A stretch of 64,000 nucleotides of DNA from Paenibacillus sp. MAHUQ-63 (GCF_028765165.1 NZ_JARADB010000001.1:248001-312000); one strand, 5' to 3'; shown: positions 27,509 through 35,741, counted from the first letter of the stretch. Notes: generated from the letters alone by a model not told the origin. Numbers and translations are program-made.

Positions 27509-27546
27509 CGAGGAGTTAAGTCAACTAGCTCCTCGTCTTTCCTTTT
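27509..27546 (+). terminator. Terminator after the PHP phosphoesterase gene
   Basis: CGAGGAG and CTCCTCG form the stem, followed by TCTTTCCTTTT. Confidence 0.82.
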
Positions 27547-27575
27547 GAAATGATAAATGAGGATGTGTAGTCATA

Positions 27576-28652
27576 GTGAAACTTCATTGGTTAATCATGA
27601 CTCTAGCTATTGCTTTATTCATACCATCACCGATTGCACATGCACACAGCAATAACAGTGAGGGTTTCTCCACAATAGCTGTTCAAGATCAGAAGATCGA
27701 TTACAACTTACAGCTCGATTTCATTGAATTAAGTCATGCCGTTGGGTTCAAGATCGATGAACAAAACGTTGAAAACTTAGAGGAACTGAACAATCTCATT
27801 GCTCAGAACAAGCTTCCTCTCCAAGAATATATAAATACACACATTGCGGTTTACGCAAATAGCTTCCCGGTTGAAGGCGCAATTCATCGAACTTCTGTCC
27901 TGCAGATAAATGGTCGCGCATTTGCTGAAATTATCCTTTCTTACCCAGTGAACCAAGTTCCTGAAAATTTGAGCATTCGTTACAACGTATTTTTTGAGGA
28001 CAGCGACCCTAGTCATGCGAACATGGCCAAAGTACAAATTGGAGAAAAGCAACAGGAGTTTATCTTCACGTATGAGAAAAGAGAAATGGATATCGGCGAA
28101 ATGAGCTTTTTCACCAGTGCCAAACAATTTCTTTGGATGGGATTAAAACATATTTTTACGGGGTATGACCACATTTTATTTGTTATCAGCTTGCTCATTG
28201 GGGCCATCACGATCCGTCATATTCTTGCTTTAGTTACAGCATTCACTATCGCCCACAGCATCACGCTTGCCCTTGCAACGCTAGAAATCGTTCAATTACC
28301 AAGCAAGTTCATTGAATCTGCGATTGCGCTGAGTATTATTTATATAGCGCTTAAAAACATCTTTCAACCCGAATCCAAGCACGCCCCGTGGATAGCCTTT
28401 GCGTTTGGACTCATTCATGGATTTGGGTTTGCAGGCATCTTGGCGGAACTGAACTTAGGTGCGGCTCACCTAGCTACGTCTTTATTGTTTTTTAATGTGG
28501 GGATTGAATTCGGACAAGTCCTTATTGTATCTTTGATTTTCCCAATTCTCATTATCCTAAATAAACGCCTCACTTATAAATGGTTCATGCCAAGTGTGTC
28601 TACGGCTGTATTATTTTTTGGATGCGTCTGGTTTTTTCAGAGGGCTTTTTAG
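27576..28652 (+). CDS. HupE/UreJ-family membrane protein
   Basis: Membrane protein of 358 residues with a signal peptide (cleavage near HAHS), an extracellular N-terminal domain to about residue 180, and six or seven helices. The first helix contains GLKHIFTGYDHILFVISLL, the His/Asp motif of the HupE/UreJ family whose members move nickel or cobalt. A second His-bearing helix reads FGLIHGFGFAG. GTG at 27576 is the start, with GAGG somewhat far upstream (about 13 bases). It follows the PHP gene in the same direction. Metal specificity cannot be read from the sequence. Confidence 0.85.
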   Translation: MKLHWLIMTLAIALFIPSPIAHAHSNNSEGFSTIAVQDQKIDYNLQLDFIELSHAVGFKIDEQNVENLEELNNLIAQNKLPLQEYINTHIAVYANSFPVEGAIHRTSVLQINGRAFAEIILSYPVNQVPENLSIRYNVFFEDSDPSHANMAKVQIGEKQQEFIFTYEKREMDIGEMSFFTSAKQFLWMGLKHIFTGYDHILFVISLLIGAITIRHILALVTAFTIAHSITLALATLEIVQLPSKFIESAIALSIIYIALKNIFQPESKHAPWIAFAFGLIHGFGFAGILAELNLGAAHLATSLLFFNVGIEFGQVLIVSLIFPILIILNKRLTYKWFMPSVSTAVLFFGCVWFFQRAF

Positions 28653-28718
28653 CCGTCGATGACATAAAAGCTCGGCTCCCTCAACGAGAGAGCCCCGCCC
28701 CGCCGCAGTTTAAGAAAA

Positions 28719-28749
28719 ACCGTCAGGGAACTTCCCTGACGGTCCTTTT
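28719..28749 (-). terminator. Strong hairpin terminator, active on the minus strand and perhaps both
   Basis: ACCGTCAGGGAA and TTCCCTGACGGT form a perfect stem. The minus strand continues with TTTTTCTT and the plus strand with CCTTTTAGG. It also ends the HupE-like transcript. Confidence 0.8.
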
Positions 28750-28837
28750 AGGTTTGACGAACATCGGTAATTTTGTAGTCATGACCATGAATACCTTTGT
28801 AATACTCTGGATACATACCTCCACCACTACCTTTTCC
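28748..28837 (-). pseudogene. C-terminal remnant of a Gly-rich protein
   Basis: A minus-strand frame encodes GKGSGGG followed by MYPEYYKGIHGHDYKITD and stops right before a perfect terminator. An in-frame TAA sits at 28838-28840, so no longer protein is possible here. The composition and the terminator suggest the tail of a once-longer gene; it might also be a 22-residue peptide from the ATG at 28816. Confidence 0.35.
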
Positions 28838-28902
28838 TTACCAAAAATTTAAATAAGGGGTAACCTCTCGGTCACCCCAAAACTTATAAATTCTTATATG
28901 TC

Positions 28903-28927
28903 AAAAAAGCTGCCGATTGCCGGCAGC
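28903..28927 (-). terminator. Terminator of the RidA-shikimate kinase operon
   Basis: GCTGCCG and CGGCAGC form the stem, followed on the minus strand by TTTTTTGAC. Confidence 0.82.
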
Positions 28928-28973
28928 CTTGTTCTTGTATTTTATAACTTTCGATAGTAATATGATGCACCTG

Positions 28974-29486
28974 TTACCCAGTCGTTGAACGATCTCCAGA
29001 AAGTTTTGCTATCATTTCTCTTACACATTGTTCGATATCCTTGTTGGAGCAATCAAAAGTCGTAGTACTGTATGCTTTGTATAAAGGGACTCGTTCCTCA
29101 TAAACGTCCTTAAGACTATTTCCTTTTTTTATCACAATGCCCCTGGTTGTTACGTTCGTTAGTCTTTTCCTAATTTCATCATATGGGACATGCAAATAGA
29201 TAATCTGGCCATTTTGCTTAAGATGATCCATAGCTTTTTTCGAATAAATCATACTTCCGCCAGTAGAAATAATACAATTATTCAGCTGCAGCTCACACAC
29301 AGATTTTTCTTCGATTTCCAGAAACTTTTCAATCCCCTCATTATCAATAATATCTTGGAGCAGCCTCCCCTGATGTTGTTGTATAACAATATCCGTATCC
29401 ACGAAGTCCATTCCCAAAGCTTTAGCAAGCAATACACCTAATGTGCTCTTACCAGCCCCAGACATACCTATAAGAACAATATTCAT
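28974..29486 (-). CDS. Shikimate kinase-like protein
   Basis: Small P-loop kinase of 170 residues, normal for AroK-type enzymes that phosphorylate shikimate in aromatic amino acid synthesis. The P-loop GMSGAGKST is at residues 7-15, DTD at about 30-32, and STGGSMIY at about 75-82. The ATG at 29486 puts the P-loop at the usual distance, with GAGGGGAAG before it; an in-frame GTG at 29498 is the alternative. It lies directly after a RidA-family gene. Other aro genes are absent nearby, so a gluconate- or other small-molecule kinase role is not excluded. Confidence 0.8.
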   Translation of the reverse strand: MNIVLIGMSGAGKSTLGVLLAKALGMDFVDTDIVIQQHQGRLLQDIIDNEGIEKFLEIEEKSVCELQLNNCIISTGGSMIYSKKAMDHLKQNGQIIYLHVPYDEIRKRLTNVTTRGIVIKKGNSLKDVYEERVPLYKAYSTTTFDCSNKDIEQCVREMIAKLSGDRSTTG

Positions 29487-29499
29487 ACTTCCCCTCACT

Positions 29500-29958
29500 T
29501 TACTCCTCTACTTCAAATATTGAATCAATAATAATTGGAAGATTGTCTCTAACTGAAACAGCTCCAAACACCGAACGTGCATGATTCCCCTTCTCTCCGA
29601 ACACATCCATCATAAGATCTGAACAACCATTTAAAACTTTATGATGATCTTCAAAATCAGCATCTGCGTTAACAAACCCCTGAATCTTAACAACCCGTTT
29701 CACATTCTCAAGAGAGTTTAGAGCTGATTGGAGAACAGCTAGAATCTCGATTCCAGTCTGTCGCGCAAACTGATAGCCTTCTTCAGTCGTATATTCCCGC
29801 CCCAACTTACCTTTTGGTTTTCCAGCAGGCCCTTTTCCTGAAACGAACAAAAGACCATTTACCTTTACGAAGTTTGCATACTTAGCCGCCGGTTCACTTG
29901 CGTTGGGTAGTACGATTCCTAGTGCTGCTAATCTATCGGCGATTGATTTTTCAGTCAT
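29500..29958 (-). CDS. RidA/YjgF-family protein
   Basis: Soluble 152-residue protein of the YjgF/YER057c/UK114 family, whose best-known members hydrolyse reactive enamine/imine intermediates. Landmarks are LLFVSGKGP and the C-terminal SVRDNLPIIIDSIFEVEE. It belongs to the longer YjgF-like branch, so deaminase activity is inferred only from the family. It is cotranscribed with the shikimate kinase-like gene, whose ribosome binding site follows its stop codon. Confidence 0.85.
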   Translation of the reverse strand: MTEKSIADRLAALGIVLPNASEPAAKYANFVKVNGLLFVSGKGPAGKPKGKLGREYTTEEGYQFARQTGIEILAVLQSALNSLENVKRVVKIQGFVNADADFEDHHKVLNGCSDLMMDVFGEKGNHARSVFGAVSVRDNLPIIIDSIFEVEE

Positions 29959-30039
29959 TCCTTAATCCCCCCACGCTCAATAATTGGAAGAATTATACTA
30001 CCATATGAATATTGGGGCAACCATTAGTTTTTTTAATGA

Positions 30040-30061
30040 AAAAGGCAGCCTTGCCGGCTGC
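30040..30061 (-). terminator. Terminator of the HAD-GNAT fusion gene
   Basis: GCAGCC and GGCTGC form the stem and the minus strand continues with TTTTTCATT. It separates this gene from ridA downstream. Confidence 0.75.
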
Positions 30062-30185
30062 ATTTTCTGCTGCCTTCTGAATTTCATTATGAGAATTGCT
30101 AATCAGCTTTTACTCCCACAAAAAAAATATTTGCTAGTTTCCCCGAATTTTCGAATATAGCAAGCCCCTCAACACTCGCATCGCT

Positions 30186-31295
30186 TTAGATTAATTCCAC
30201 AAAATGAGTATCGTTCTCTGAATCATCCATAACAGAAAATCCGATTGATTGATAAAATACATCTGCATTTGGGTTGTCTGTCTTTAGGACAAGCATCTGA
30301 TAGTGATTTTTTGCCTCAGCAATAACGGAGTCCATTAGCAACCGTCCTATCCCGAATCGGCGGACACTTGGTAAGACATAAAGACGGCGAACACGACCGG
30401 CTTCTTTACGAGCTGCATGAGGATCTTGATTCAACCCGCAAACCCCAACAATATCACCTTTTATCGTAGCAATGAAGAATGCCTCCCCATCCCTGTCGAA
30501 TTTATTGGTTCCGGCTTCATAGTCGGCTACTAGTCGATTGAGGTGACGAAATCCTTCGCTCGTACTTTCTTCAACCAGTCTCAATAACTTATCAGTCTCT
30601 AGATGGCTAACTTTCGTGATAATAAACTCATTCACTGACAATGACTTAATTAGGTTTGGAATCTCCTTCAAGTTATCACAAATTGCATCGGGAAGAATCG
30701 ACGACGTATCCTTCGATTTAAGAATCGTGAACATCCCCAGTTCCTTAGCAGGGACGATATCAGCTCTCATACTATCCCCAACAACTACCGTGCAGCTGCT
30801 GATTGCTTTCAAATTAGTAAGAGCGATTTGAAATATGGCATGGTCAGGCTTTTTTATATGTACAGAACCGGAAGTAACAATGTCAGAGAAATAGTCGGCA
30901 ATACCTAAAGCCTTTATTTTGTTTCGTTGGTAAAAGTCCCTGCCGTTCGTAACAATGCCTAATTTATATCCTTGACTCGTTAATGAAGCGAGCATCTCAT
31001 GCAGGCCATCGAATCCTATACAGTATAGATGAAAATTATTGTTTAAATCATCAAGTAACTCTTCAAATAAGTTCTTTTCAATATTGAAGAAACCTATTAA
31101 TTGTTCATACACGTGTTCTTTCGGCATTACAAGATGGTTAAGTTCAGTGAATTTCTCAATGAAATCATTTCGATTTGGAATGAATCTGCTCAAAGAGAAC
31201 TTCTCAAACTGGTAAAAAGCAAAGTTAATTAATGACTTGTTTTTATCAAGCAATGTTTGGTCAAGATCGAAAATAACAGTATCGATTGCCTTCAA
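30186..31295 (-). CDS. HAD hydrolase-GNAT acetyltransferase fusion
   Basis: A 369-residue two-domain enzyme. Residues 1-215 are a HAD phosphatase with DLDQT (D10, D12), TNG, KKPD and GDSMRAD in the order of motifs I-IV. Residues about 220-369 are a GNAT domain with the acetyl-CoA loop VRRFGIGRLLMDSV and NPNADVFYQSIGF. TTG at 31295 is the start: AAGGAGG lies 7 bases upstream and the DxD motif then falls at the expected place. Such a fusion could couple dephosphorylation and acetylation of one metabolite; the substrate is unknown. It is divergent from the DUF4386 gene. Confidence 0.85.
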   Translation of the reverse strand: MKAIDTVIFDLDQTLLDKNKSLINFAFYQFEKFSLSRFIPNRNDFIEKFTELNHLVMPKEHVYEQLIGFFNIEKNLFEELLDDLNNNFHLYCIGFDGLHEMLASLTSQGYKLGIVTNGRDFYQRNKIKALGIADYFSDIVTSGSVHIKKPDHAIFQIALTNLKAISSCTVVVGDSMRADIVPAKELGMFTILKSKDTSSILPDAICDNLKEIPNLIKSLSVNEFIITKVSHLETDKLLRLVEESTSEGFRHLNRLVADYEAGTNKFDRDGEAFFIATIKGDIVGVCGLNQDPHAARKEAGRVRRLYVLPSVRRFGIGRLLMDSVIAEAKNHYQMLVLKTDNPNADVFYQSIGFSVMDDSENDTHFVELI

Positions 31296-31384
31296 ATAAA
31301 ATCCTCCTTCCTTGACTTACGTCAATGATTGCTAAGAACCGCCTTATTACAATGGTATTCATACATGTAAGGGGGTTTATTGAT

Positions 31385-32113
31385 ATGACGATGCGAGGAA
31401 AAGAACGAACGGAACAGCGGAAGTTTGCTCTCATTACTGGAACATCTCTGATGATCATGATGGTCGCGGCTATTTTTTCCTATGGTATTGTGCACCAAAG
31501 CCTTCAAGTCCAGGGGGATGCAAGTACAACACTACAGAACATCATTTCAAAACATCTTCTGCTTCATGCAGAAATCTTAGGTTGGATCATCATACTAATC
31601 TGCGATATCGTAGCCGCTTGGTCTTTGTATGTGTTCCTGAAGCCGGTCGATCCAAATCTTTCACTGCTCGCTGCGTGGCTACGACTTGCATATGCTGCCC
31701 TACTGGGAATCGCCATCATGAATTTGATTTACTTACAGCTGGTTACCTCCAACCCTGCAGACTGTCAATCATTTGTTACAATCGATCAACTGCACGGGCA
31801 AGTTCTTTTGAACCTTAGGGCCTTTGATTCCATGTGGTCTGTTGGGTTAATTGTTTTCGGAGGGCACTTACTCATAGTCGGGATATTAACTCTCCAATCT
31901 AAAACCATGCCCAAATGGATTGGTGTGCTCATGTGTGCTGCCGCCGTCAGCTATTTCATCATTCACGTAGGTAAAATAATGCTCCCTGCTCACTCTGACA
32001 TCATGATGATCCTTGAGCGGGTGCTAATTGTGCCTATGACTGCAGGTGAACTCGGCTTCGGGATATGGCTATTGTTTCGGGGTGGAAAGCCTCTTCTTGA
32101 TCCTGCTGAATGA
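31385..32113 (+). CDS. DUF4386-family membrane protein
   Basis: Integral membrane protein of 242 residues with about six helices, matching the DUF4386 layout; its function is unknown. The ATG at 31385 is preceded by AAGGGGG 9 bases upstream. The frame stays open to 31325, but that extension has no ribosome binding site. The last 45 bases overlap the convergent Crp/Fnr gene. Confidence 0.75.
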   Translation: MTMRGKERTEQRKFALITGTSLMIMMVAAIFSYGIVHQSLQVQGDASTTLQNIISKHLLLHAEILGWIIILICDIVAAWSLYVFLKPVDPNLSLLAAWLRLAYAALLGIAIMNLIYLQLVTSNPADCQSFVTIDQLHGQVLLNLRAFDSMWSVGLIVFGGHLLIVGILTLQSKTMPKWIGVLMCAAAVSYFIIHVGKIMLPAHSDIMMILERVLIVPMTAGELGFGIWLLFRGGKPLLDPAE

Positions 32114-32653
32114 TTCCGGAGTCATCCCGAGATAACTTGCCAATTGGTAATGGGGAACGCGATCGATAAGATCAGGACGTTTCATTATTAATCCTTTAAA
32201 GCGATCTTCAGGTGAAGAAGCGATAAAAGCGGCAAATTCTTCTTGAACTCGCGCAAAGTTCTGCTCGATCATTTTGCGTGTCATGGATTCCATTTGTGCG
32301 TATCTCGAATACATGTCTTTCTCTGTATCTAGGTCGCCCACAACCAGTACGGAATCCTCAAGAGACATCAAGGTGTATTCGGATGACTTATCCATTTTAT
32401 GATGACTGAATGTGGCGATAGCTTGTTCTTCGGTATAGAAATTCGAGGTGATTTCTCTGCCTGCCTCATCTATCGAGTATTGCCTAATACACCCCTTCAG
32501 AACAAAGTAACACTTAGTGGAGATGTCGCCTTGCCGAAGAAGAAGAGTACCCTTCTTGAATTCTTGTATATGGATCTCATTGATGATGGCTTGTTGTTCT
32601 TCTTCGGTAAGTGATGTCAAACTGCTCATGTACTTAAATAGAATATCTTTCAT
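32069..32653 (-). CDS. Crp/Fnr-family transcriptional regulator
   Basis: Regulator of 194 residues with a cyclic-nucleotide-binding-like beta barrel (about 10-115, with KKGTLLLRQGD and FVLKGCIRQY) and a C-terminal helix-turn-helix (HYQLASYLGMTPESFSRIKKRL). There is no cysteine cluster for an iron-sulfur sensor and the usual cAMP-contact residues are not obvious. ATG at 32653 has GAAGGAA upstream; a GTG at 32668 is possible. It is convergent with the DUF4386 gene, overlapping by 45 bp, and divergent from the reductase gene. Confidence 0.85.
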   Translation of the reverse strand: MKDILFKYMSSLTSLTEEEQQAIINEIHIQEFKKGTLLLRQGDISTKCYFVLKGCIRQYSIDEAGREITSNFYTEEQAIATFSHHKMDKSSEYTLMSLEDSVLVVGDLDTEKDMYSRYAQMESMTRKMIEQNFARVQEEFAAFIASSPEDRFKGLIMKRPDLIDRVPHYQLASYLGMTPESFSRIKKRLSTPKQ

Positions 32654-32809
32654 CCGCTTCCTTCTCACCTCTTACCATCAAATCCTTCGTCTGAATATAC
32701 CTTGATTACTTTAAAGTGCTTATGTCACTTTAATGTGCGTACTTCCAATGTATGGGAAGTTCATGCAAAATAATGTTATCAAAGTATAGTTCAGAAGGAG
32801 CTGGAACAT

Positions 32810-33880
32810 ATGAATAATGAATCTATAACAACACGCAAGGTCGCCTTGGTCGTGGGTGCGAATGGTGTTATCGGTCGCAATCTCATTGATCACCTCATCA
32901 CTCTCCCTGATTGGGACGTGATCGGCGTATCCCGTCGCGGAGGAGAGTCTAACGACCGTGTTCGATATGTGGCGGTGGATCTGCTCGATAGAGCCGAGCT
33001 TATCGAGAAGTTAAGCGATTTAACTGAGGTAACACATATTTTTTATGCGGCTTACCAAGACCGTGCAACATGGGCTGAACTTGTCCCACCGAACCTCGCC
33101 ATGTTGGTGAACATTGTAGAAGCGATCGAACCCATTGCGCCCGGCTTGCAGCATGTCAGTCTCATGCAGGGATACAAAGTATATGGCGCACATCTCGGAC
33201 CGTTCAAAACTCCTGCTCGGGAGACTGACGCTAACCACATGCCTCCTGAGTTCAATATTGATCAGCAGGATTTCTTAGAACAACGGCAGAAAGGGAAGGC
33301 TTGGACGTGGTCGGCACTCCGACCTTCTGTCGTCTGTGGCTTCTCGCTTGGAAATCCGATGAATCTCGCAATGGTCATAGCGATTTACGCTTCAATTTCG
33401 AAGGAGCTTGGTATCCCTTTGCGGTTTCCAGGCAAGCCGGGAGCTTACAACAGCCTCTTGGAGATGACAGACGCTGGGCTTCTCGCCAAGGCAACCGTAT
33501 GGGCGGCGACCGACGAACGCTGTGCGAATCAGGCCTTCAACATTACGAATGGCGATTTGTTTCGATGGAATGAATTATGGCCGAAGATCGCTCAATACTT
33601 TGATATGGAAACAGCCCCTCCGCTGCAGATGTCTCTGAATGTTGTCATGGCGGACAAGGAGCAGCTGTGGAATAAAATGGTTGAAAAGCATGGGCTTGCT
33701 CGGAATTCCTATCAAGATGTATCCTCGTGGTCATTCGGTGATTTCGTATTTGGATGGGATTACGATTTCTTTGCCGATGGCACGAAGGCTCGTCGTTTTG
33801 GCTTTCACGAATTCGTTGATACCGAAGCCATGTTTATAAACATCTTTAACGATTTCCGTCAGCGTAAAGTCATCCCGTAA
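32810..33880 (+). CDS. PRISE-like short-chain reductase (SDR family)
   Basis: NAD(P)H-dependent reductase of 356 residues. The Rossmann motif GANGVIG lies at about 17-23 and VSRR, which favours NADPH, follows the second strand. QGYKVYG near residue 122 is the signature of the PRISE family (progesterone 5-beta-reductase/iridoid synthase), which reduces activated C=C bonds of enones. The physiological substrate here is unknown. AAGGAG lies upstream of the ATG. It is convergent with an HxlR gene, whose relatives often answer quinone or aldehyde stress, and both share a bidirectional terminator. Confidence 0.85.
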   Translation: MNNESITTRKVALVVGANGVIGRNLIDHLITLPDWDVIGVSRRGGESNDRVRYVAVDLLDRAELIEKLSDLTEVTHIFYAAYQDRATWAELVPPNLAMLVNIVEAIEPIAPGLQHVSLMQGYKVYGAHLGPFKTPARETDANHMPPEFNIDQQDFLEQRQKGKAWTWSALRPSVVCGFSLGNPMNLAMVIAIYASISKELGIPLRFPGKPGAYNSLLEMTDAGLLAKATVWAATDERCANQAFNITNGDLFRWNELWPKIAQYFDMETAPPLQMSLNVVMADKEQLWNKMVEKHGLARNSYQDVSSWSFGDFVFGWDYDFFADGTKARRFGFHEFVDTEAMFINIFNDFRQRKVIP

Positions 33881-33893
33881 ACTACCGTACAAT

Positions 33894-33926
33894 AAGAAAG
33901 CCGACCTTGCAGTGGGTCGGTTTCTT
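33894..33926. terminator. Bidirectional terminator between the reductase and HxlR genes
   Basis: AAGAAA-CCGACC and GGTCGG-TTTCTT pair symmetrically, giving a U-rich tail on both strands. The HxlR stop codon begins inside the hairpin. Confidence 0.85.
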
Positions 33927-34305
33927 AGCTGTTATTTACGTCTGTAAGCATTGGATTAGCCAGTACCGAAGCCTTTCCCTCGTACTTTCTCTCTATATGC
34001 GAATCCCCCCAACGGCACATGAGATGCAGCAGTTCCTTGAGACTCCAGCCGTAGTCTGTCAATTCATACTCAACTCTAGGCGGTACCTCATTATAGGAAA
34101 TTCGTAGGATGATGCCTTCTTCTTCAAGCTCCCTGAGGTGTTGCGTTAACATCTTTTGCGTAATTGCGGGAATCAAGCTCTTAAATTCATGATTGCGTTT
34201 CTTACCGAATGTCAAATGAAAGAGAATCACAGGCTTCCATTTCCCGCCGATTACCTCTAAAGTTGCCTCCACTGCCGTGTTGTATATTTTTTCCGTTTTA
34301 TCCAC
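33925..34305 (-). CDS. HxlR-family transcriptional regulator
   Basis: Winged-helix regulator of 126 residues with the HxlR signature IGGKWKPVILFHL, LTQHLRELEEEGI and VEYELTDYG. The first half lacks a conserved cysteine, so thiol-based sensing as in YodB is unlikely. It may regulate itself or the convergent reductase. Confidence 0.9.
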   Translation of the reverse strand: MDKTEKIYNTAVEATLEVIGGKWKPVILFHLTFGKKRNHEFKSLIPAITQKMLTQHLRELEEEGIILRISYNEVPPRVEYELTDYGWSLKELLHLMCRWGDSHIERKYEGKASVLANPMLTDVNNS

Positions 34306-34442
34306 GCAACTTGCCCCTCTTCGAATATTTCGACTTAGGTCTTGGTAACTCCTGATGAATTGGAGCTATTAAATGGCTCTATTCAACATTATATATATAA
34401 CCAAAATATTATGCTATTCGTAACCAGCCCCTTATTTCAAAA

Positions 34443-34760
34443 CTAACGCTCTTTGGGGTCAACCGATTCTTGATAGATGTCAGCGTAAGTTTTTGAATCT
34501 TTGATTAGGTCGTCGCAGAAAGCAGCTACATCGCTTCCCGTCACTTCGAGCACGTCTTTGCCCGAGGCCGCGCCCTCTTCAAAAAGATCGATAATCCCCG
34601 CAAGCAAACCCGTCCCGTCGGTTAACTCAACAGGGCCAACCTTAAAGTAATATTTTTGAATCTCTTTATAAACAATCTGATAATCTTGCGGGAGCGCTTT
34701 GACACGCGCCACATGCGCTCGCCACTCTTTTTTGCCTTGGATGATATCTTGTATTCTCAT
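34443..34760 (-). CDS. DUF1048-family protein (second copy)
   Basis: A 105-residue soluble helical protein of the DUF1048 family. It is paralogous to the gene just upstream: both share a DYQ/W-EI segment, a LLAGIIDLFEE-type helix and a GxDVxxFC motif. AGGAGG overlaps the upstream stop codon. Function unknown; position in a padR operon suggests a role in the same stress or envelope response. Confidence 0.82.
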   Translation of the reverse strand: MRIQDIIQGKKEWRAHVARVKALPQDYQIVYKEIQKYYFKVGPVELTDGTGLLAGIIDLFEEGAASGKDVLEVTGSDVAAFCDDLIKDSKTYADIYQESVDPKER

Positions 34761-34769
34761 GTTATCCTC

Positions 34770-35117
34770 CTATTTACCTAATTTTTTGGCAATATTCGCA
34801 TTGAGCTGCTCGCGCCACTTATCGCGATAAGACTTTGCCCCTTCTTCGCCGGCCAGCGCTGAACAGAAGCCCTTGATATCGTTGCCCAAAACCTCATGGA
34901 CACGCTGTCCGTCCGCCGCCGTTTCTTCGAGCAGGCCAAGCACACCATCAAGAATTGGCATGAGGTTGCGACCGGTGAAATCGGAGTGCGGCCAAAGATT
35001 GGCATTAATTTCTCCCCATGCCGCTTGATAATCAGCCGGCAGCTTTTGGGCTCGCGATTCAAAACCTTTCATTTCCTTCGTCATGTCGCTGCCGGTGATT
35101 TTTTCCCAAAAATTCAT
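34770..35117 (-). CDS. DUF1048-family protein (first copy)
   Basis: A 115-residue DUF1048 protein with LPADYQAAWGEI and EVLGNDIKGFCSAL. Its ATG overlaps the padR stop codon (TAATG), so the two genes are translationally coupled. Function unknown. Confidence 0.84.
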   Translation of the reverse strand: MNFWEKITGSDMTKEMKGFESRAQKLPADYQAAWGEINANLWPHSDFTGRNLMPILDGVLGLLEETAADGQRVHEVLGNDIKGFCSALAGEEGAKSYRDKWREQLNANIAKKLGK

Positions 35118-35443
35118 TATTTTCTCTCCTTTAACTCGTTAATTTTTGATGATACGAACTCCCATTTCCCCCAGAATGCCCGCAGCTCCTCACGCCCCGC
35201 TTCATTGATGGCGAAGAATTTTCGCGGCGGTCCCATGTCCGAGGGCTTCTTGGTGATCTCCACCAACTTGTTCTTTTCAAGGCGGATCAGAATGGTGTAT
35301 ACCGTCCCCTCCACAACATCTGTGAAGCCGAGGGCGTTCAGCTGCCGCGTGATTTCGTAGCCGTAGGTTTCTTTGCGGCTGATAATTTCAAGGACGCAGC
35401 CCTCAAGCACGCCTTTGAGCATTTCCGTTAGGTTTTCCAGCAC
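35117..35443 (-). CDS. PadR-family transcriptional regulator
   Basis: Winged-helix repressor of 108 residues with the PadR features EIISRKETYGYEITRQL, EGTVYTILIRLE and a C-terminal dimerisation helix. The GTG at 35443 starts MLENLTEMLKG, the common N-terminus, with AAGGAG 5 bases upstream; a GTG at 35449 would overlap that site. It heads the padR-DUF1048-DUF1048 operon and probably represses it. Confidence 0.88.
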   Translation of the reverse strand: MLENLTEMLKGVLEGCVLEIISRKETYGYEITRQLNALGFTDVVEGTVYTILIRLEKNKLVEITKKPSDMGPPRKFFAINEAGREELRAFWGKWEFVSSKINELKERK

Positions 35444-35498
35444 AATCACTCCTTGCTATTCTGTATGACTGGTATGAAGTATTACTTACTACCACTAT

Positions 35499-35527
35499 AA
35501 AGTATCACGCAGTAGTTAGTTTGTCAA
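35499..35527 (-). promoter_or_regulatory. Promoter of the padR operon
   Basis: On the minus strand, a consensus TTGACA (35522-35527) and TACTTT (35499-35504) are separated by 17 bases. ACTAACTACT and GGTAGTAAGT lie around it and form an imperfect dyad that may be the PadR operator. Confidence 0.65.
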
Positions 35528-35618
35528 TGACGTTTGCACCGAAATATAACTATTTTCTAATAAGGATTGCGGTTTGGAGAAATACTTTTTAGGAATAAGA
35601 CGGGAGGTGAACAATGAA

Positions 35619-35699
35619 ATGAGCAGAACTAAAGACACGAACAACCCGAAGCATACGACGTCATCCAATAAAGCTGGGGAACAAAAGAAATCGAAGTAA
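35619..35699 (+). CDS. Small hydrophilic peptide, 26 residues
   Basis: A short frame encoding a Lys/Thr/Asn-rich peptide that begins MSRTKDTNNPKHTTSS. GGAGGTG lies 9 bases before the ATG and a strong terminator follows 40 bases after the stop, so it looks like a complete small gene. The composition is like that of small spore or dehydration peptides, but no family is recognised. A two-codon frame, ATG AAA TGA at 35614-35622, overlaps its start codon. Confidence 0.5.
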   Translation: MSRTKDTNNPKHTTSSNKAGEQKKSK

Positions 35700-35741
35700 C
35701 CCTGTTAAACACACGGTCATATACTTCAAATACGCAACAAA

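Larger units (their letters stand above)
28653..28973. other. Intergenic stretch with hairpins and a gene-end remnant
   Basis: It holds a long perfect hairpin (28719-28749), a short minus-strand coding remnant (28748-28837), a GGGGT/ACCCC hairpin (28857-28878) and the shikimate kinase terminator. No complete gene is visible. Confidence 0.6.

Noticed and set aside
28453..30061. The repeated GCAGCCGGCAA hairpins near 8460, 28910 and 30050 as a dispersed repeat family
   Set aside because: They differ in length and flanks and each sits just after a minus-strand stop codon, so they are explained as ordinary terminators.
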